64,000 bases of DNA from Punica granatum (GCF_007655135.1 NC_045127.1:10735001-10799000); one strand, 5' to 3'; counted from the stretch's first letter, positions 22,326 through 34,609 are shown. Numbers and translations are program-made. The notes: generated from the sequence alone by a model not told the origin.

Positions 22326-22574
22326 ACTATTCACAATATTTGAGTCAACGTTTACTATTAACATGTATGATATATCAAAGGCCATGATGATTAACTATGG
22401 AGACAAAAAAAGTATCTGCAAACGAGTCCTTGCACGGTTTTCAGCTTATCATAAGCACGAAATACTTTCAATTATACCCGGACGACAAAATTTACCACCA
22501 TATAATTACCAATTATATTTTCCTATACTTGAGAATTCTTTTTTTTTTATTTCACTCTTTTTCGGCATGAATTA

Positions 22575-22640
22575 TGGTATCCGAAAATCTAATTAGACCA
22601 CGACGGATCCAGTCGAACCGAATCGGTCCACTAAAGGATA
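22575..22640 (-). mobile_element. SINE 3'-end fragment
   Basis: Contains ggtatccgaaaatctaattag followed by a gacggatccagtcg stretch, matching the tail of the family at 2666-2843 (ggtatccaaaagtctaatggg). The promoter half is lost or diverged. Confidence 0.45.
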
Positions 22641-23317
22641 AAATTCCCGTAACGTGAATTTCTATTTTTAATATTAGAACATTGTCAATTTATTTTTCTA
22701 TGTTTGGAAACTTGTCAAGTAGACTCTAGAGTGTGATACAATTTTAAATGGTCATATCTCATATTGATGTAATAAGGAAGAATCAATAATAATTATTTAA
22801 CGAAAAATAATTAGAGTAATTATCCGAATGATTAGCACTAATTTTTTTATTTCATATAATTTAATTAATGTTTCCTGATCTCACGCTGCGAGATAAGTTG
22901 ATCTAATAACTTCTCCTTGAGTATATATACGACCGTAAATCAGATAAGGTTGAGATTTCCATGAAGTTGGAACGGAATCAGACGACTGTACACTGACAGA
23001 AGAATGCCGTCGTCAAACGTTTGACTCAAATGAAAAATTGTCTGTACAAGTTTTACCATTTGTAGCCGTAACTATTGAATTTTGAGAGATCTTTCTCTTT
23101 GGAGATTTCTCCATGAATGGAATTCTCTACTTCTCATACACAAGACAATAAGTCCATTTACAATTGACGTAGTGAAGTCCGGTCGATTCGCAGCGCCTAA
23201 AATTGATACCATAGGTGCAATTGATATTGATATTAATATCACTGATGTTAATATCATAGTGAATGACTATATATAATAGGATTGAGTACAAGCACCTTTA
23301 TAGTATAAAATAACTAG
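22641..23317. other. AT-rich intergenic DNA
   Basis: No supported gene. A small palindromic tract gatattgatattaatatcac at 23223-23242 is the only local structure noticed. Confidence 0.4.
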
Positions 23318-23520
23318 TTATGGTATGTTTGATTTTAGAGTTAAAGTAACTTTGATTTTGATTGTGAAAAAGGATAAATGATTGTGTAGTGTGTTAAGTT
23401 AAAGTTAAAGTTAAAGTTAAAATTTTTAACTTGGAAAATGTGTATTTTTGTTGTGTAGGGTGTTGAGTTAAAGTTAAAGTTAAAATTTTTGTGATTTTAA
23501 CTGCGAAACCAAACGGAGCA
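23318..23520. mobile_element. Tourist-like MITE, copy c
   Basis: Left end atggtatgtttgattttagag and right end aaccaaacggagcaaac are imperfect inverted repeats. The interior has agttaaag units in tandem (four at 23396-23422 and again at 23466-23482). A tta occurs at both sides, fitting a 3 bp PIF/Harbinger target duplication. Confidence 0.7.
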
Positions 23521-24878
23521 AACTTATATAGATTCTAATATGGTCTTCTTTTTTTATTTTCTTCCCTTTCTATTGTAGTGAAGTACGCATGTTTCGTACT
23601 ATTAGCTGAAATAAATTTTTCTCGGCTATCGATTTGTCCTAATAATGAAGTATTACATTTAAAATGAATTTTAAACATCTATAATATAGTTCTGGCAATG
23701 CAATTTATCAGCTACCTATCTAATAAATTTAATTTGTTTTTTCTAACAAAATTTGTAATACCTCACTTGTATATTTGTCTTGTAATTAAAATTTTGAGCA
23801 ACGTTTTTTTTGTTTTTATTAAAAGAAAACGACAATTTTGAAAAAAAAAAAAGAGAGGAGGGAACAGCAAATAACACCCTGAAAGCTCGACGGAAAAATA
23901 AAATTATAATTATTTTGCCATTTAGAATTTATTTCATTTGAGTGATTTCTTCGCCGGTGTGAAGGCATGGGCATCGTCCCCACAGACCAACTTTCTTCGT
24001 TCTTAATTTCATCTTTCTTTTTTTGAGGAAATAATTTGCCGTTTGAGAAACACGGGACACAGACCCGTGCTAAGTACACAAATTGGCATATTTTTTCGTG
24101 CTATGCACGGACTTATATAATCTTTTCTCATTTTTCAAAATAACTAAAAGGTGCGATTATTTTTTTCTTAATATTATAATTTTTATGCAGATTTTTCATG
24201 GCAAAGGATTTTTTATATATTACACCATTAATGAATAAAATTAATTTGAAATGAAAAAGATTTTCTATCAAGTACAATGAAACTAACATTATCACATAAA
24301 TGTGCGCCTCTGTTTTAGTTCATGTAATTTATGTTATATATATGTTGGTAATCTTTTGCATTGGGATATTATTGTTCGGTTCTGGTTCAACCCCAATCTC
24401 GATCTAACATGAGTAGTGAATCTAGGAATTTAGTCCAAGCGGGAGCAACCGACCATGCCCCTCTAGAATCCATCGTTGATCTAATTAAATGGTGATGAAA
24501 TTGTTAATTGTTAGTTTAGTATATTTGTTCACCCTAGCTCTTAGGAGTAGAGAGAGAGCATGGTTCAAGATGGAAGCTCATTGGGATACAATCCCGAGTT
24601 TGGGAGGTGGAGAGAAGATTCCGAGAGGAGGAGCGAAAACAAATATTTACCTTTTAATCAGTCAAGCGTTTATTTATAGTATCGAACAGACTGCTAATAA
24701 ATACAGTTATAATCTTATATATTATTTGAAAATAAACGAGAAAAACTCTCTTAGCTCCCTAGCAAGATGAATCAATGAAATCCACGAGCCTAGGTTTTGC
24801 AAGCTCATCAAGCTATGACCTCTATTTATTCCGATCGAGGACACAACATTGCATATGTTGGTTGGTAAAAATGTGGAC

Positions 24879-24880
<2 letters not shown>
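23521..24880. other. AT-rich intergenic DNA
   Basis: No gene recognised; frames at 23819-24079 (minus) and 24489-24770 (plus) lack any domain and are not called. Confidence 0.4.

Positions 24881-24914
<34 letters not shown>
24881..24914. repeat. 34-base poly-C homopolymer
   Basis: An uninterrupted run of C, exceptional in an AT-rich plant intergenic region. Length may be affected by sequencing or assembly. Confidence 0.9.
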
Positions 24915-25389
24915 ATGCATTAATGGAAGCCCACTCTCCCGCCTTCCCTCCTAACACTTCCAAAGTATTAAAGACATCCAGCGCCCACTTTCACACTTTT
25001 CCCAACTTGACCATTACTAATTTTCTGCGGAAGGAAGTTTAGAGACAACGACACCTCTCAAGAATAAATATCCTTTTTTTAATTCAAATTGATGACCTTG
25101 AAAAATATAAACTTTACTCATTCTATCATTTCTATACGACGAATTGTTTTTTTTTTAAATCTTCTACCCAAAAAAAACTATTTTTAATCGAATGAAAAAT
25201 ACAAATCTAGTTAGTTTCGTATTCTATCTAATATGACGTCAATATAGGTATCAACTTTAGCAGATTTTACCGACGTGGTACTAATAGTGCACACATGGCA
25301 CATGGCAGCTAATGAAGTAGAATCACGAAATATATAAATAGTATTAAAATTTAAGAAGACATTGCAAAAGGAAAAAAAAAAAAAAAAAA

Positions 25390-26010
25390 AGAGGTCGAGA
25401 ATAAAGGGAAGGGGCCACTAGCAACGGGAGCCTCGCCAACTACCACTGCCCTCTAAATCGAGGTGAGAGGTCACTAGCGGCCCACAAGTTGCAGCAATGG
25501 CGTCGGCGAGACCTCATTGCTTTGAATTTGAAATAGAAAAAGGAAATTGGGCAAGAGAAAAGACGAGGGGGCAGGCAGTAGGAGTCTCGGCGGAGGCCGC
25601 TGTCCTCCCAACTGGGATCCGTCGTCGGCAACCCCAAAATGACAGTGGCGGTGCCGGCGAAGCCTCACCTGTCGCTAATCAAATAAAAGAAAGAAATTGA
25701 AAGCAAATGGGGAAAGACAAAATGAGAGGGGGCTGATGCGTATGAGCCTTGCCAACAGCTATTGTCCCCCGATCGAGATCTCTGACAATATCTAAGGTCG
25801 ACGGCGCGATCCTGATTGGGGGGACAGTGGTTGTCGGGGATGCCTCATCACTAGGCCCCTCTCCTTTTTCCCTTCCTCTCTCTCTCTCTTTTTCCAAATT
25901 TGGACCAATGGGGGCCTTATCGGCAACCCTGATTTGGTTTCTTTTCGTCAGGTGGGGGTGGTGGTCTCCGGCGAGCCTCCCATCGAAGACGCCCCCTCCC
26001 CATTCTATAA
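25390..26010. repeat. GC-rich degenerate tandem repeat (~160 bp period)
   Basis: Three recognisable units begin at gggaaggggccact (~25407), gagggggcaggcagt (~25566) and gagggggctgatgcg (~25726), a spacing of about 160 bases. Each holds a variant of agcctcgccaac..ccactgccctc. Frames of 60-118 codons run through it on both strands but none resembles a protein; I treat them as by-products of GC-rich sequence. AT-rich DNA borders it on both sides. Confidence 0.7.
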
Positions 26011-26469
26011 TTACTATTTTACTCCATTTCATATTTTTTAATATTTATTTCATTACTCCGTGGATCCACTTGGTTGACCACTATATGCCACGTGTGCACT
26101 GTTAGCGCCACATAAAAAAAAATTCAATAAAATTGACAGGGATTTGACGGCTCCTAGACCAGATACGAAATACAAAATTCATATTTTTCTATGTAACTAA
26201 AAGAAAATTTATGCCAGAAATGATCAAATGGACCAAATTTAATATTTTTGGAGGTATTATCCTTTTTTTCTATTAGAGATCTCAGGGCCATATCTCATCA
26301 CTATTTATGCGTGTCAACAGAACCACGTCGACATACGGATCTGCTGCTATTGCCATAGACGTCTTAATCTAACTTGCATCATTGACACCTAATATGTCCA
26401 TATTTTAGATAAGGTGTGTGAAAAGTTTAAGCTTGATATTTCCCAAATTAAGAATTTGGCTTTCACACC

Positions 26470-26645
26470 AATGAGAGGTTGAATTTGTTGATAAGCTGAT
26501 AACAAGTAATATGTCAAGTTCGAGGTTAGATTCTCTCGAGGTCGGCATCTGGGGTTTAATGGCGGGCCCTAGACCGTACAATACACTGTCCGATGAATTA
26601 GTCGATTACTACTGCGCCAGACACCGTCGATAGAAAAAAAAAAAA
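26470..26645 (+). mobile_element. tRNA-derived SINE
   Basis: B-box-like agttcgaggttagattc at 26518-26534 lies about 30 bases after a decayed A-box region (gttgataagctgataacaag). The 3' end is a poly-A stretch of about 13 A at 26634-26646. Target duplication not resolved. Confidence 0.6.
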
Positions 26646-26682
26646 AGAAAAAGAATTTGGCTTTCACACTCAAAAGGCTCGT

Positions 26683-26693
26683 CTATTTAAGCC
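26683..26693 (+). promoter_or_regulatory. Candidate TATA box of the CASPL1E-like gene
   Basis: tctatttaagc lies about 80 bases before the start codon at 26772. Confidence 0.4.
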
Positions 26694-26771
26694 CTCTCAC
26701 GGGGCAATCACTTACCTCTACTCTCTTTACCCTCGTCTGGTTATTGTTTTGACTTCTCTCTGAAAATAACA

Positions 26772-27590
26772 ATGAACGGGACGCCAAGCAGAGGAGGAGA
26801 AGAGGGAGCCCAGAAGGTGGCCGGAGACTACGAAAAGAGGGGAGTCCGGGGATGGGAGCTGGCCCTGAGGGCAGTCGCGTTTGGCCTCACGCTGGCGGCT
26901 GTGGTGGTTCTCGGGACCGACAAGCAGACCACCACCGTCCCCCTTCAGGTCTCCCCGAGCTTGCCGCCGCTCATCGTTCCGGTGTCCGCTAAGTGGCATT
27001 ACCTGTCCGCCTTCGTGTATGTAGCCACGCCATCCTTACAATAAATTTTTCGATAACTTGTGTGTATTCATTCGATTCACTGCTTTTCAACACATACATT
27101 TTTCATATGCTTTACTTTTTCATATTTTTCTCCTTTAATTGCCATACAATACTACGTGCTGACGTAAACTTTCAACTATAAAATTTCGTTTCGCTTGCTA
27201 GTTAAGTAACTTTCCGTTGGAGTTACATAGCTATATGGCTTTTACAGGTACTTCGTGGTGGCGAATGCGGTAGCCTGTGGCTACGCGGCCCTCTCTCTGC
27301 TTCTGCTCTTCCTCATCAGCCGTGGAGGCAAGACCGCGGCCTTTGCCGTGATCACAATCATTGACATCATGATGGTGGCGCTGCTCTTCTCAAGCAACGG
27401 GGCCACCACAGCTGTTGGGATTCTCGGCCGCGAGGGCAATTCGCACGTGCAGTGGAACAAGGTGTGCAACGTCTTCGATAAGTTCTGCGACCGGGTGGCC
27501 GTTGCCGTGGTCCTCTCCCTCGTCGGGTCGCTCGGGTTTGTTATCTTAGCCTCTTTCGCAATTATGGGCCTGCATAGGAGGTCCAATTAG
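26772..27590 (+). CDS. CASP-like membrane protein, CASPL1E type (2 exons)
   Basis: Four-pass CASP-like plasma-membrane protein. Exons 26772-27016 and 27248-27590 join across a 231 bp intron (donor gtatgt, acceptor ttacag) to give 195 aa. A short charged N-terminus is followed by ELALRAVAFGLTLAAVVVLGT (TM1, residues ~33-53), an extracellular loop with VSAKWHYLSAFV, then YFVVANAVACGYAALSLLL (TM2), TM3 with IIDIMMVALLFSS, the family region NGATTAVGILGREGN, WNKVCNVFDKFC and TM4. Best fit from memory is Arabidopsis CASPL1E1/1E2. It keeps only the first of the two introns present in the CASPL1D-like gene at 392-1973. Biological role not deducible from sequence. Confidence 0.92.
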
Positions 27591-27929
27591 GGGCTGTATT
27601 TGGGCTGAATGAGCCGATATTGATGTAAAAAGTTTAAAAAGCATAGTTCGAGTGGCAATTGGGATGTGTTACATGCGTTTGATTGTGCACAAAAATTAGG
27701 ATTCCTATGGTTTGCCGTTTCCTTCATCTGCATTGGTTCTTTCCCACAAAATTTGTCGAGATAAATCGGGTAATGGTCTCCGGTGGTGTATTGTTTGCAT
27801 CTGTAAGCGTTCTAGTTTCATAAAATGCATGGTTTTCTATATCACGTAATTAGAAGGGGGACTTAAAATTAAACCTAGAATATTTCTGTAAAGTTTTATG
27901 GGTGACTCGGAGTATATATATATTTTGAA

Positions 27930-28400
27930 TTAGGGGGATCGAGGCCCGGTTTTATTAGAAAAGTAAATTAAGCAATACATAACAGAGACATGATGACCCC
28001 TATAATTCGTAAAACAATAAAAAGTGAAGAGTAAGTGCAAATTCAATCGATGAACCCCAAGCGAAAGAGCAAGCGCAAAATTCAACAGCCAGTCTGCACA
28101 GACGTTCCCTTTGCGTAGAACATGCTCCACCGCTATCAGTCAGTCCCCGATTGATTGATCAGGGACTTGATATCTCGAAGCAGAGCTCCGTAACTGCGGC
28201 CATGATCATGTGGGGAACGAAAGAACCCTACGACTACTTCCGAATCGACCTCAAGAATTATCTTCCTTGAACCCATATCCCATCCTATCTAGCTCAGAGT
28301 CCAGTTTTAACGGCCAACAGTTCAGCCTAAAGGGAGGAAGTAATTCCCAAATGCTGAGCAAAACCGCCAACCCATCCACCTTCGCCCCATAGAGATCTTT
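27930..28400 (-). pseudogene. RNase H domain remnant of a non-LTR retrotransposon
   Basis: Minus-strand translation, with interruptions, gives the C-terminal RNase H (RVT_3) seen in many plant LINEs: AELLAVKTGL near 28330, ILEVDSEVVV near 28255-28226, then EHVLRKGNVCADWLLNFAL and LSLGVHRL near 28130-28050. Several stops and frame changes occur and no reverse transcriptase is attached. It is the 3' end of a different LINE lineage from the intact copy at 16232-21592, which has no RNase H. Confidence 0.7.
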
Positions 28401-28529
28401 ATCTACTGTCAAATTCCAGCATACCTTGGCAAAAAAAAAGGCCTAAATTAACTTCCTTGAGCCGCAAAGTACCTAAAATCCCTTGAGCCAATGGTTGAGT
28501 AATCGTATCCCATCCGACAAGATGGATCT

Positions 28530-28682
28530 TTTATCGTTAAGAAGAAATACATGAATTTAATACAATGAAATAGAAATCTTAATAGCTAATAATGAAACAC
28601 AGTTGGTCCTACAATGAGAATCAAACCTAAAACTCATTGGTTATCAGGCTAAAGCGTGCGCCATTACGCTATACCGTTTTTT
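28530..28682 (-). mobile_element. tRNA-derived SINE
   Basis: On the minus strand: ggtatagcgtaatggcgcac (A-box-like), AGGTTTGATTCTC (B box), then a tail with attattagctattaagattt. The tail matches a fragment at about 1160-1205 (caataaaataaaaatcttaat). Confidence 0.7.
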
Positions 28683-28689
28683 ATGATGG

Positions 28690-28962
28690 AATAAATACTT
28701 AATTGATTAAGTACGAAATTCTTTTTATTTGCAAGTGCTAAAAACTTTGAAACTCTTTCACGTTATATTTACTGACAGTTCGATTATTTCTTTTGGCACT
28801 TTTGACCCAGCCTTTTAATATTCTATTGTTTTTTTTTTATAAAATTTTGAAGAAAATTTTCAAAATTAAAAAGATGGGGATCATGCGATCGCAATGGGTG
28901 GTGGCAGCTAAAGATTGGAGCCTCTACCGCTCAGAGTCTCTTCTCTCTCTTTTTTCAATCAA

Positions 28963-28994
<32 letters not shown>

Positions 28995-29990
28995 TTCCGG
29001 TCGGAGAGGGCTCTGATCCTGGCCATCAATGCCCCCAGGGCCCGGTCTTCCCATCACATCTCTCCCTTTCCGTGTTTGCTCCCCATATAATTTTGGAAAA
29101 AGCCTATTTGCTTTAAATTATAGAATAAGTAGGTATTCATTTAAGGGAAAATAAAGGGTTGGTCCATTCGCTTTGGTTTCTTTTCAAACCATAGCAATTA
29201 CTTCAATCATAACGTGTGGATGATTGAAGCATATCATAGATCAACTTGGAATGCTTGCTAGCGACAGCAGAGCAGGTGATGGACTGCAGTACGGGAAGTT
29301 GGAACAGATCGATATCAACCTTTCATGTGCAGTCAATTTTCCAGCATCGAGAAAATGATAATTTTGTCATATGACTTCACGCCATGAAAGTGATGTTCAA
29401 CCGTATAATGTAATCTTCTAAAGCCGGGTAATGCAACAAAGCCATACCTTACTTTCAAAGTGATGAAATCAGGGTGGGGCTATAAGGGAAAGGAACCTGT
29501 AAAACCGAAAAACCAAGCCAACCCCATCGCCCTGTGGAACCCCAGTCAGTTCTCGAACCATTTTGGCAATGGCATTCTGTGTTTTGTCTGGTTTTGACAA
29601 AGAAATCCTTGACCCGAATATTTTCGAGCCCTTTGCTGAACAGTTCAGTGACCAAACCGACCAAATGGTTCACATAAGTTGCAAAGTACAGAGACTATAT
29701 AGTCTTTTGCTTTTCACTAGACTATAACATATGTATTGTTTTACAAAATCCCTGAGAATCAAACAACTATTGGTTTTCTTTGAAACTCCACAATCAATGT
29801 GGAGATGAATTGCCTGAAGAAAGTTTCTCAGGCTCATTTTTCAGTTTCACACATCATTCTTTTTTTTTTTTCTTTTTGTTCTTTTTTATACCCAATAGAA
29901 AGAAAGTCCAATGGCACAGAACCAGTTTCTGGAAGCAATAATTCCGATGGGGAATGAGAATAATAAAGTTTCCATGGATCAGGGATCGGG
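28690..29990. other. Intergenic DNA with a GC-rich island and (GA)n tract
   Basis: A (GA)13 tract at 28963-28988 sits inside a GC-rich island (28880-29060) related in wording to the island at 50195-50400. From about 29830 to 29990 the sequence is likely 3' UTR of the MIEL1-like gene. No other gene was recognised. Confidence 0.45.
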
Positions 29991-32904
29991 TCATTGGGGA
30001 AGAACAGGAGGGGCGATCGATCGAGTATTGTAGGACTTGCAGTGGCTGCATTTCTGGCCAATAATGTGAAAGTAAACCTCGGTTGTGTCGTTACAGTCGT
30101 TGCACAGGATCCACACCTGCATATTAACCAAAAAAGGAGATCAGAAGCAGCAAAAAGTCTAGCCGAGGTTGTTCAGATAATTCAAATTCTGTAACTCAAG
30201 ACATGGATGGACATGGAACAAAATTACATCTCCAGCCAGAGTCCGAAAAGATGGAATGGAAAGAAAATGCAATTCACAACGGTATTGCAATCTTCTATGT
30301 TATTCCTCTCCAACTCTCTTAATATTCATGCATATCAGATGAACCATTACAGACTTGTATAAGCAGACAATTAGGTCAGGATAAGGAGAAATTCTGAACA
30401 GACGTAAAGGGCAAATCACCTTCCTGTCACGGTAATCCTCGGGCATGACAGTCGCTTCTATCTGTCGAATAACAAATGATTTATATATCAGTAACTTGAC
30501 TAAACACGTATAATGATATAACACGTACACAGAACTCGAAGACACAATGAATTATAAAATTACTAACTTTTCCTCAGGACAGTTATCCAGTCTTCTATTA
30601 TTCCTTTCAGAGATATTGATTAAAACTATACTGAAACTTATCGGATCTGTCTAACTATACCAGGTGGTTTGAGATTAGGAAATATCGTCATTTGAATTAG
30701 GATTACTACTGTTTCTCCTTAATTTTCATTGGTTTTCAAGAGGAGAAAAATGGAGGAGCGAAGAGATGGAAATAATTCTCCACAGCCAAAGATGGAAAAC
30801 TTTTTCCTGGGATGCAAAAAGAACATAGGAGCCCACCTCCTCATCCATTCTCTTCCAAGTTCTTGACATGTCGATCACGGACTTGGAACAAATTGGGCAG
30901 CAGTATCTGGTTCATGGAAATAGTTCAAGTGAGGAAATATCTAGCAGAACTTCAATTCCTAAATAGTTGAAAGAAGAGGAATCTGTAACAAATTCATATC
31001 TCATTTAACCATCCAAGGCTGCTTACTTGTCGCGCTTGAGCATCTCATTGTAACAATCGCAGTGCATTGTGTGCCCACACTTCATCACAATCGTGTCTTT
31101 CATGGAATCAAAGAGATACTTAAAGGGGGGAAAAAAAAAGATTACATAACCATGTTAATGTGTGATATAGAGGAATCAATGACTTCTCAAAGCTTCTTCC
31201 TCTAGATATATGTATATAGGCAATTACGATACTAACCTCATAACAAATGGGGCAGTGATGACGCATGGAATTCTCCACACAAGAATGATTGTTCCTTAGA
31301 CCAATCGAATAGCAAGAACCTGACTCAAAATTGATTACCGTCACAAAGACAAATTCAGGCAAAAAGGAAAAAGATAAAAGGATTAATTGCCCAGGCAAAA
31401 GAGTACAAGTGAAAGTTGGAGGGGCCAAGCAAAATGAACCGAAACGGTAGGAAATTTAATGGGATGAGCGAAACAAATAACATTAATTCATGTGTAAGCC
31501 TTATGACCAATTACACGCCAATATAAGTAAGAAAAGGTGAAACAAAACAAAAAAAATTGATGATTGGAATGATTTTCTTCGTCAAATGAGACAAGGATGT
31601 CTTTAAGGTACATACCACACTTCTTGCAATGGAAGAAATTCTCACGACCTCCAACTCTGTTATTAACATTTCAAGTTAGTTTCGGAACACAGACAATTTA
31701 GAAAACATTTGGAAATCTTGGGAACAAATCATCCTAAACTCACCGGCATATCCCACAATCATCACAGTGAAACTGACCTTTCTCAGTCTGCAGAAATATT
31801 GAGACCACAATCAGCATCAGATATACTGCACATCGTGTAGAAGACTTGACTCCTAACTGATTCATATTGACAAACAATGTATGGGCAAATCTTGATCTAT
31901 GAACTAAAAGTGAGAGATGAAATTCCATCAAGGATTAGTTACATCATCGTCGAAGAATTTGCAGATCTCGCAGAAGTATTCCCCCATGTTCACGCCGCAG
32001 TTGGTGCAAACTTGTGCAACCTAAAGAGCACAGTGAATCCTGTCAAATTGGTATGATCATAGGAAACAAGAATATCGTGCATTATGCCCGCATTACATAC
32101 CGGTTGCTCCGTGTCACACACTGCACAAACGACCTGAAACATCAAGACACATGAGACGACCAAAGGATCTTAATTTCTACCAAATTATACAAGATCCAAG
32201 CAGCTGCCAGCATATAAGCGCGACACAATTACATGGGAAAGGATAGGATATCGTACTTGTTTCACATCATGGCGATCGAGCTCGTGCCGATCATAGATCT
32301 TGCTCAACATGTTCTGGATCAATCAAATAAATGTGAAACAAACATCAGAAAAGTGTTCCATAATCCGTATTACATATTTAGTCCAAATGCCCGACAAGAA
32401 CGGGAAGACATCATACGAAAATGAACTGGGCGACAAAAAATGGGCATGTCGAGATAAACTGACTCATCAACAACCGTGTCTGCACTTGATAGGGCATGTT
32501 CTCTGCTTCAGCGGAAGCTAATAAAAACACGATATCGGACTAATTTGGAGGCGGGACATTATTGGTTTACTGAAGCGGTTGGAAAAAGAGAAGAGTGGGA
32601 GATATCGACGTTACAGCAGCCTCGTTATGGCAATGGCGACAGAAGAAGATGTCGTTGCAGCATGGAGCTCGAATCTTGCACCTCCTCCTATAATGCTTGC
32701 ACCTTCACCATCAACAAAAGACAGTAATGAAACATCAACACCCAGGTTCTGGTTTCTTATAAAGAATCGAACTTTCCGGGCCAAACAAACCCAAAATCAA
32801 AGCAAAAGCCAAGAAACCAATGTCGAATGAACGAATGAATGAGCATGAAAGTACCCGTAGCCCATCTTCCCGAAGCCAAGGCGTTCATTTGCAGAGGCTT
32901 CCAT
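29991..32904 (-). CDS. MIEL1: CHY-type/RING E3 ubiquitin ligase, MIEL1-like (12 exons)
   Basis: Ubiquitin-protein ligase. Arabidopsis MIEL1 ubiquitinates MYB30 (defence cell death) and MYB96; that role is inferred for this homologue. Exons (minus): 32904-32855, 32702-32615, 32313-32257, 32133-32101, 32020-31943, 31787-31744, 31656-31616, 31319-31237, 31118-31027, 30906-30837, 30461-30420, 30116-29991. All introns are GT-AG; the joined frame is 267 aa, the length I recall for MIEL1. Domains: CHY zinc finger (residues ~18-85, [33 protein letters not shown]), CTCHY finger ([36 protein letters not shown]), C3H2C3 RING ([31 protein letters not shown]) and a C-terminal zinc ribbon ([17 protein letters not shown]) ending PPVLPQ. 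All expected Cys/His ligands are present. Start is the conserved [10 protein letters not shown]. The paralogue RZPF34/CHYR1 is the main alternative. Confidence 0.93.
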
Positions 32905-34049
32905 GAGTTGCAGAGGAGGGCGTGAAGGTGGAGAATAGGATAAAGCTGCCCACTGAGATCAGGGGATGGAGAAGGGAGGAGAAGTGGGAAGGCGAGCTTC
33001 CCTGATCCAGTGGGGGAGGGGATGGATTTTTTCCTTTTGGTTTCTTTTGGTTTCCTCTTCCATATAAAACGGCGCCATCCCATATAAAAACGGCGTCCTT
33101 ATACTTCACATTTTGTTTGTGAAAAATTAAAATCCACCTTTTCTTTTTTCCTAATAAATTGATTGTGGCATCAAACAAGACCATCATGTCTTTCAATGAA
33201 TTGCTATCGCATTCATCTAACACATTGAAAGCGGATAAAGTCCTTTTCGTGCATGCAATCATGTGGAACGCATTGAGAGTCCATCGAGTTGTTTCAATCA
33301 TATGCCAACGGGACGTATAGTCATCTCAAACAATAAGTTTTTTTTATTTGTATTAAGATATTTTGGTGTGAATTAAACTTTTTCTTGTCACCTATAGTCC
33401 TTAAAAAACATTACATTCAACATTGATGTCATTGGATAATATGAAAATGATCCTTTTAGATGTACTATATGTTTTAAGTGACTCATAGAATTCAGTACAA
33501 AATGAAAGTCGAGCTGATCGGTAGATCGCTTTACTCTCAATTTGTTGACTTTGAAAATTCAATATGTCAATTTCCTGTTTTAAAATACAATGTATAAATC
33601 TATTTGCAGATAAAACGTAAGAGACAAAATCAAATATTAACATGGATTCATATCATTGGAGGCTGTAATTAGGGAATACTCATCTCCAATGACATTATTC
33701 GTCTAAGTAGAGATATATGCTTATCTTGAATGACATTTTTCTTGTTAGGACGAGGAAACGAAATTATTACATTACTAATTGTCTAAGGATGAAAAAGTTT
33801 ATCGCCCCTAGAGGAATTATAGGAGTTGTTCGAAAAAGGACATCTGATGATATTTTAAGTCTACCAAAGTGAAATCACATATTCGAAGAATAGTAAATGA
33901 CATGATATCTCAGGAGGAGGAAAATACGACAATTTGGACACGAAAACAAATTCTGCAGGGGAAACAATGTAATTAATATATATGTGTAATAATGCATTCA
34001 ATTAGTATTTTAATTTACCAAAAAAAATTAGTATTTTAATTCGCCCAAA
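32905..34049. other. MIEL1 5' flank and AT-rich intergenic DNA
   Basis: The first ~150 bases probably hold the promoter and 5' UTR of the MIEL1-like gene. The remainder has no gene I recognise; minus frames at 32885-33301 and 33401-33643 show no domain. Confidence 0.4.
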
Positions 34050-34400
34050 AAAAAATTTGTAAATATTACCAACAATGGCATTGGTCGAAGTGTGCCCACT
34101 TGGAAGGGAGAGAGAGGAAAAGGGTAAGGATAAGAAAGCGACAGCCGCCGCAATCTGGACGGATAGGAATTCGAGAAGATAGCTTTCGTTGGAAGAAAGC
34201 AGGACGGCTCCATCGCAACTTCCGTGCGCCGGGTGCACGAGAGCCCAGACGTACATGAGTACAATGGGACCCGCGATGATGCAGATACGATGCACAGGTG
34301 CTCGTGGGCCTGGCTTGGGGAGTACCTCTCGACGGGTGCCTGGGCTTTTTCAGGAGCAGAATCATGTCGGGTCGAAAGAGATCTTTACATGGCTTTCTAA
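34050..34400. other. GC-rich isolated segment with overlapping minus frames, unrecognised
   Basis: A ~300 bp block with higher GC than both sides contains minus frames of 97, 78 and 99 codons (34002-34295, 34028-34264, 34066-34365). One has a hydrophobic start (IAGPIVLMYVWALVH). I recognise no family. It could be a captured gene fragment or a GC-rich transposon body. Confidence 0.3.
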
Positions 34401-34609
34401 ATTGTAATGTCCCAGTCGGTTAATTCGTTGTAAAAATTCGAGAAAGATAGCGGATGATCGCAGTACGGATCCAAGATTTTCGTCCGGGACGGGTTCTTAG
34501 GAGAGCAAAAGGAAAAGTAACTTTATCGAGTTATGAAAACGAATATAAGTAATTTTATTAAAAGTAGAAAAAAAGTTTATGGTTTTTCAGATAACATTAT
34601 AATTTTGGA

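Noticed and set aside
25440..26105. Several 65-118 codon frames on both strands
   Set aside because: They overlap each other in a GC-rich tandem repeat and share no similarity to a protein family.
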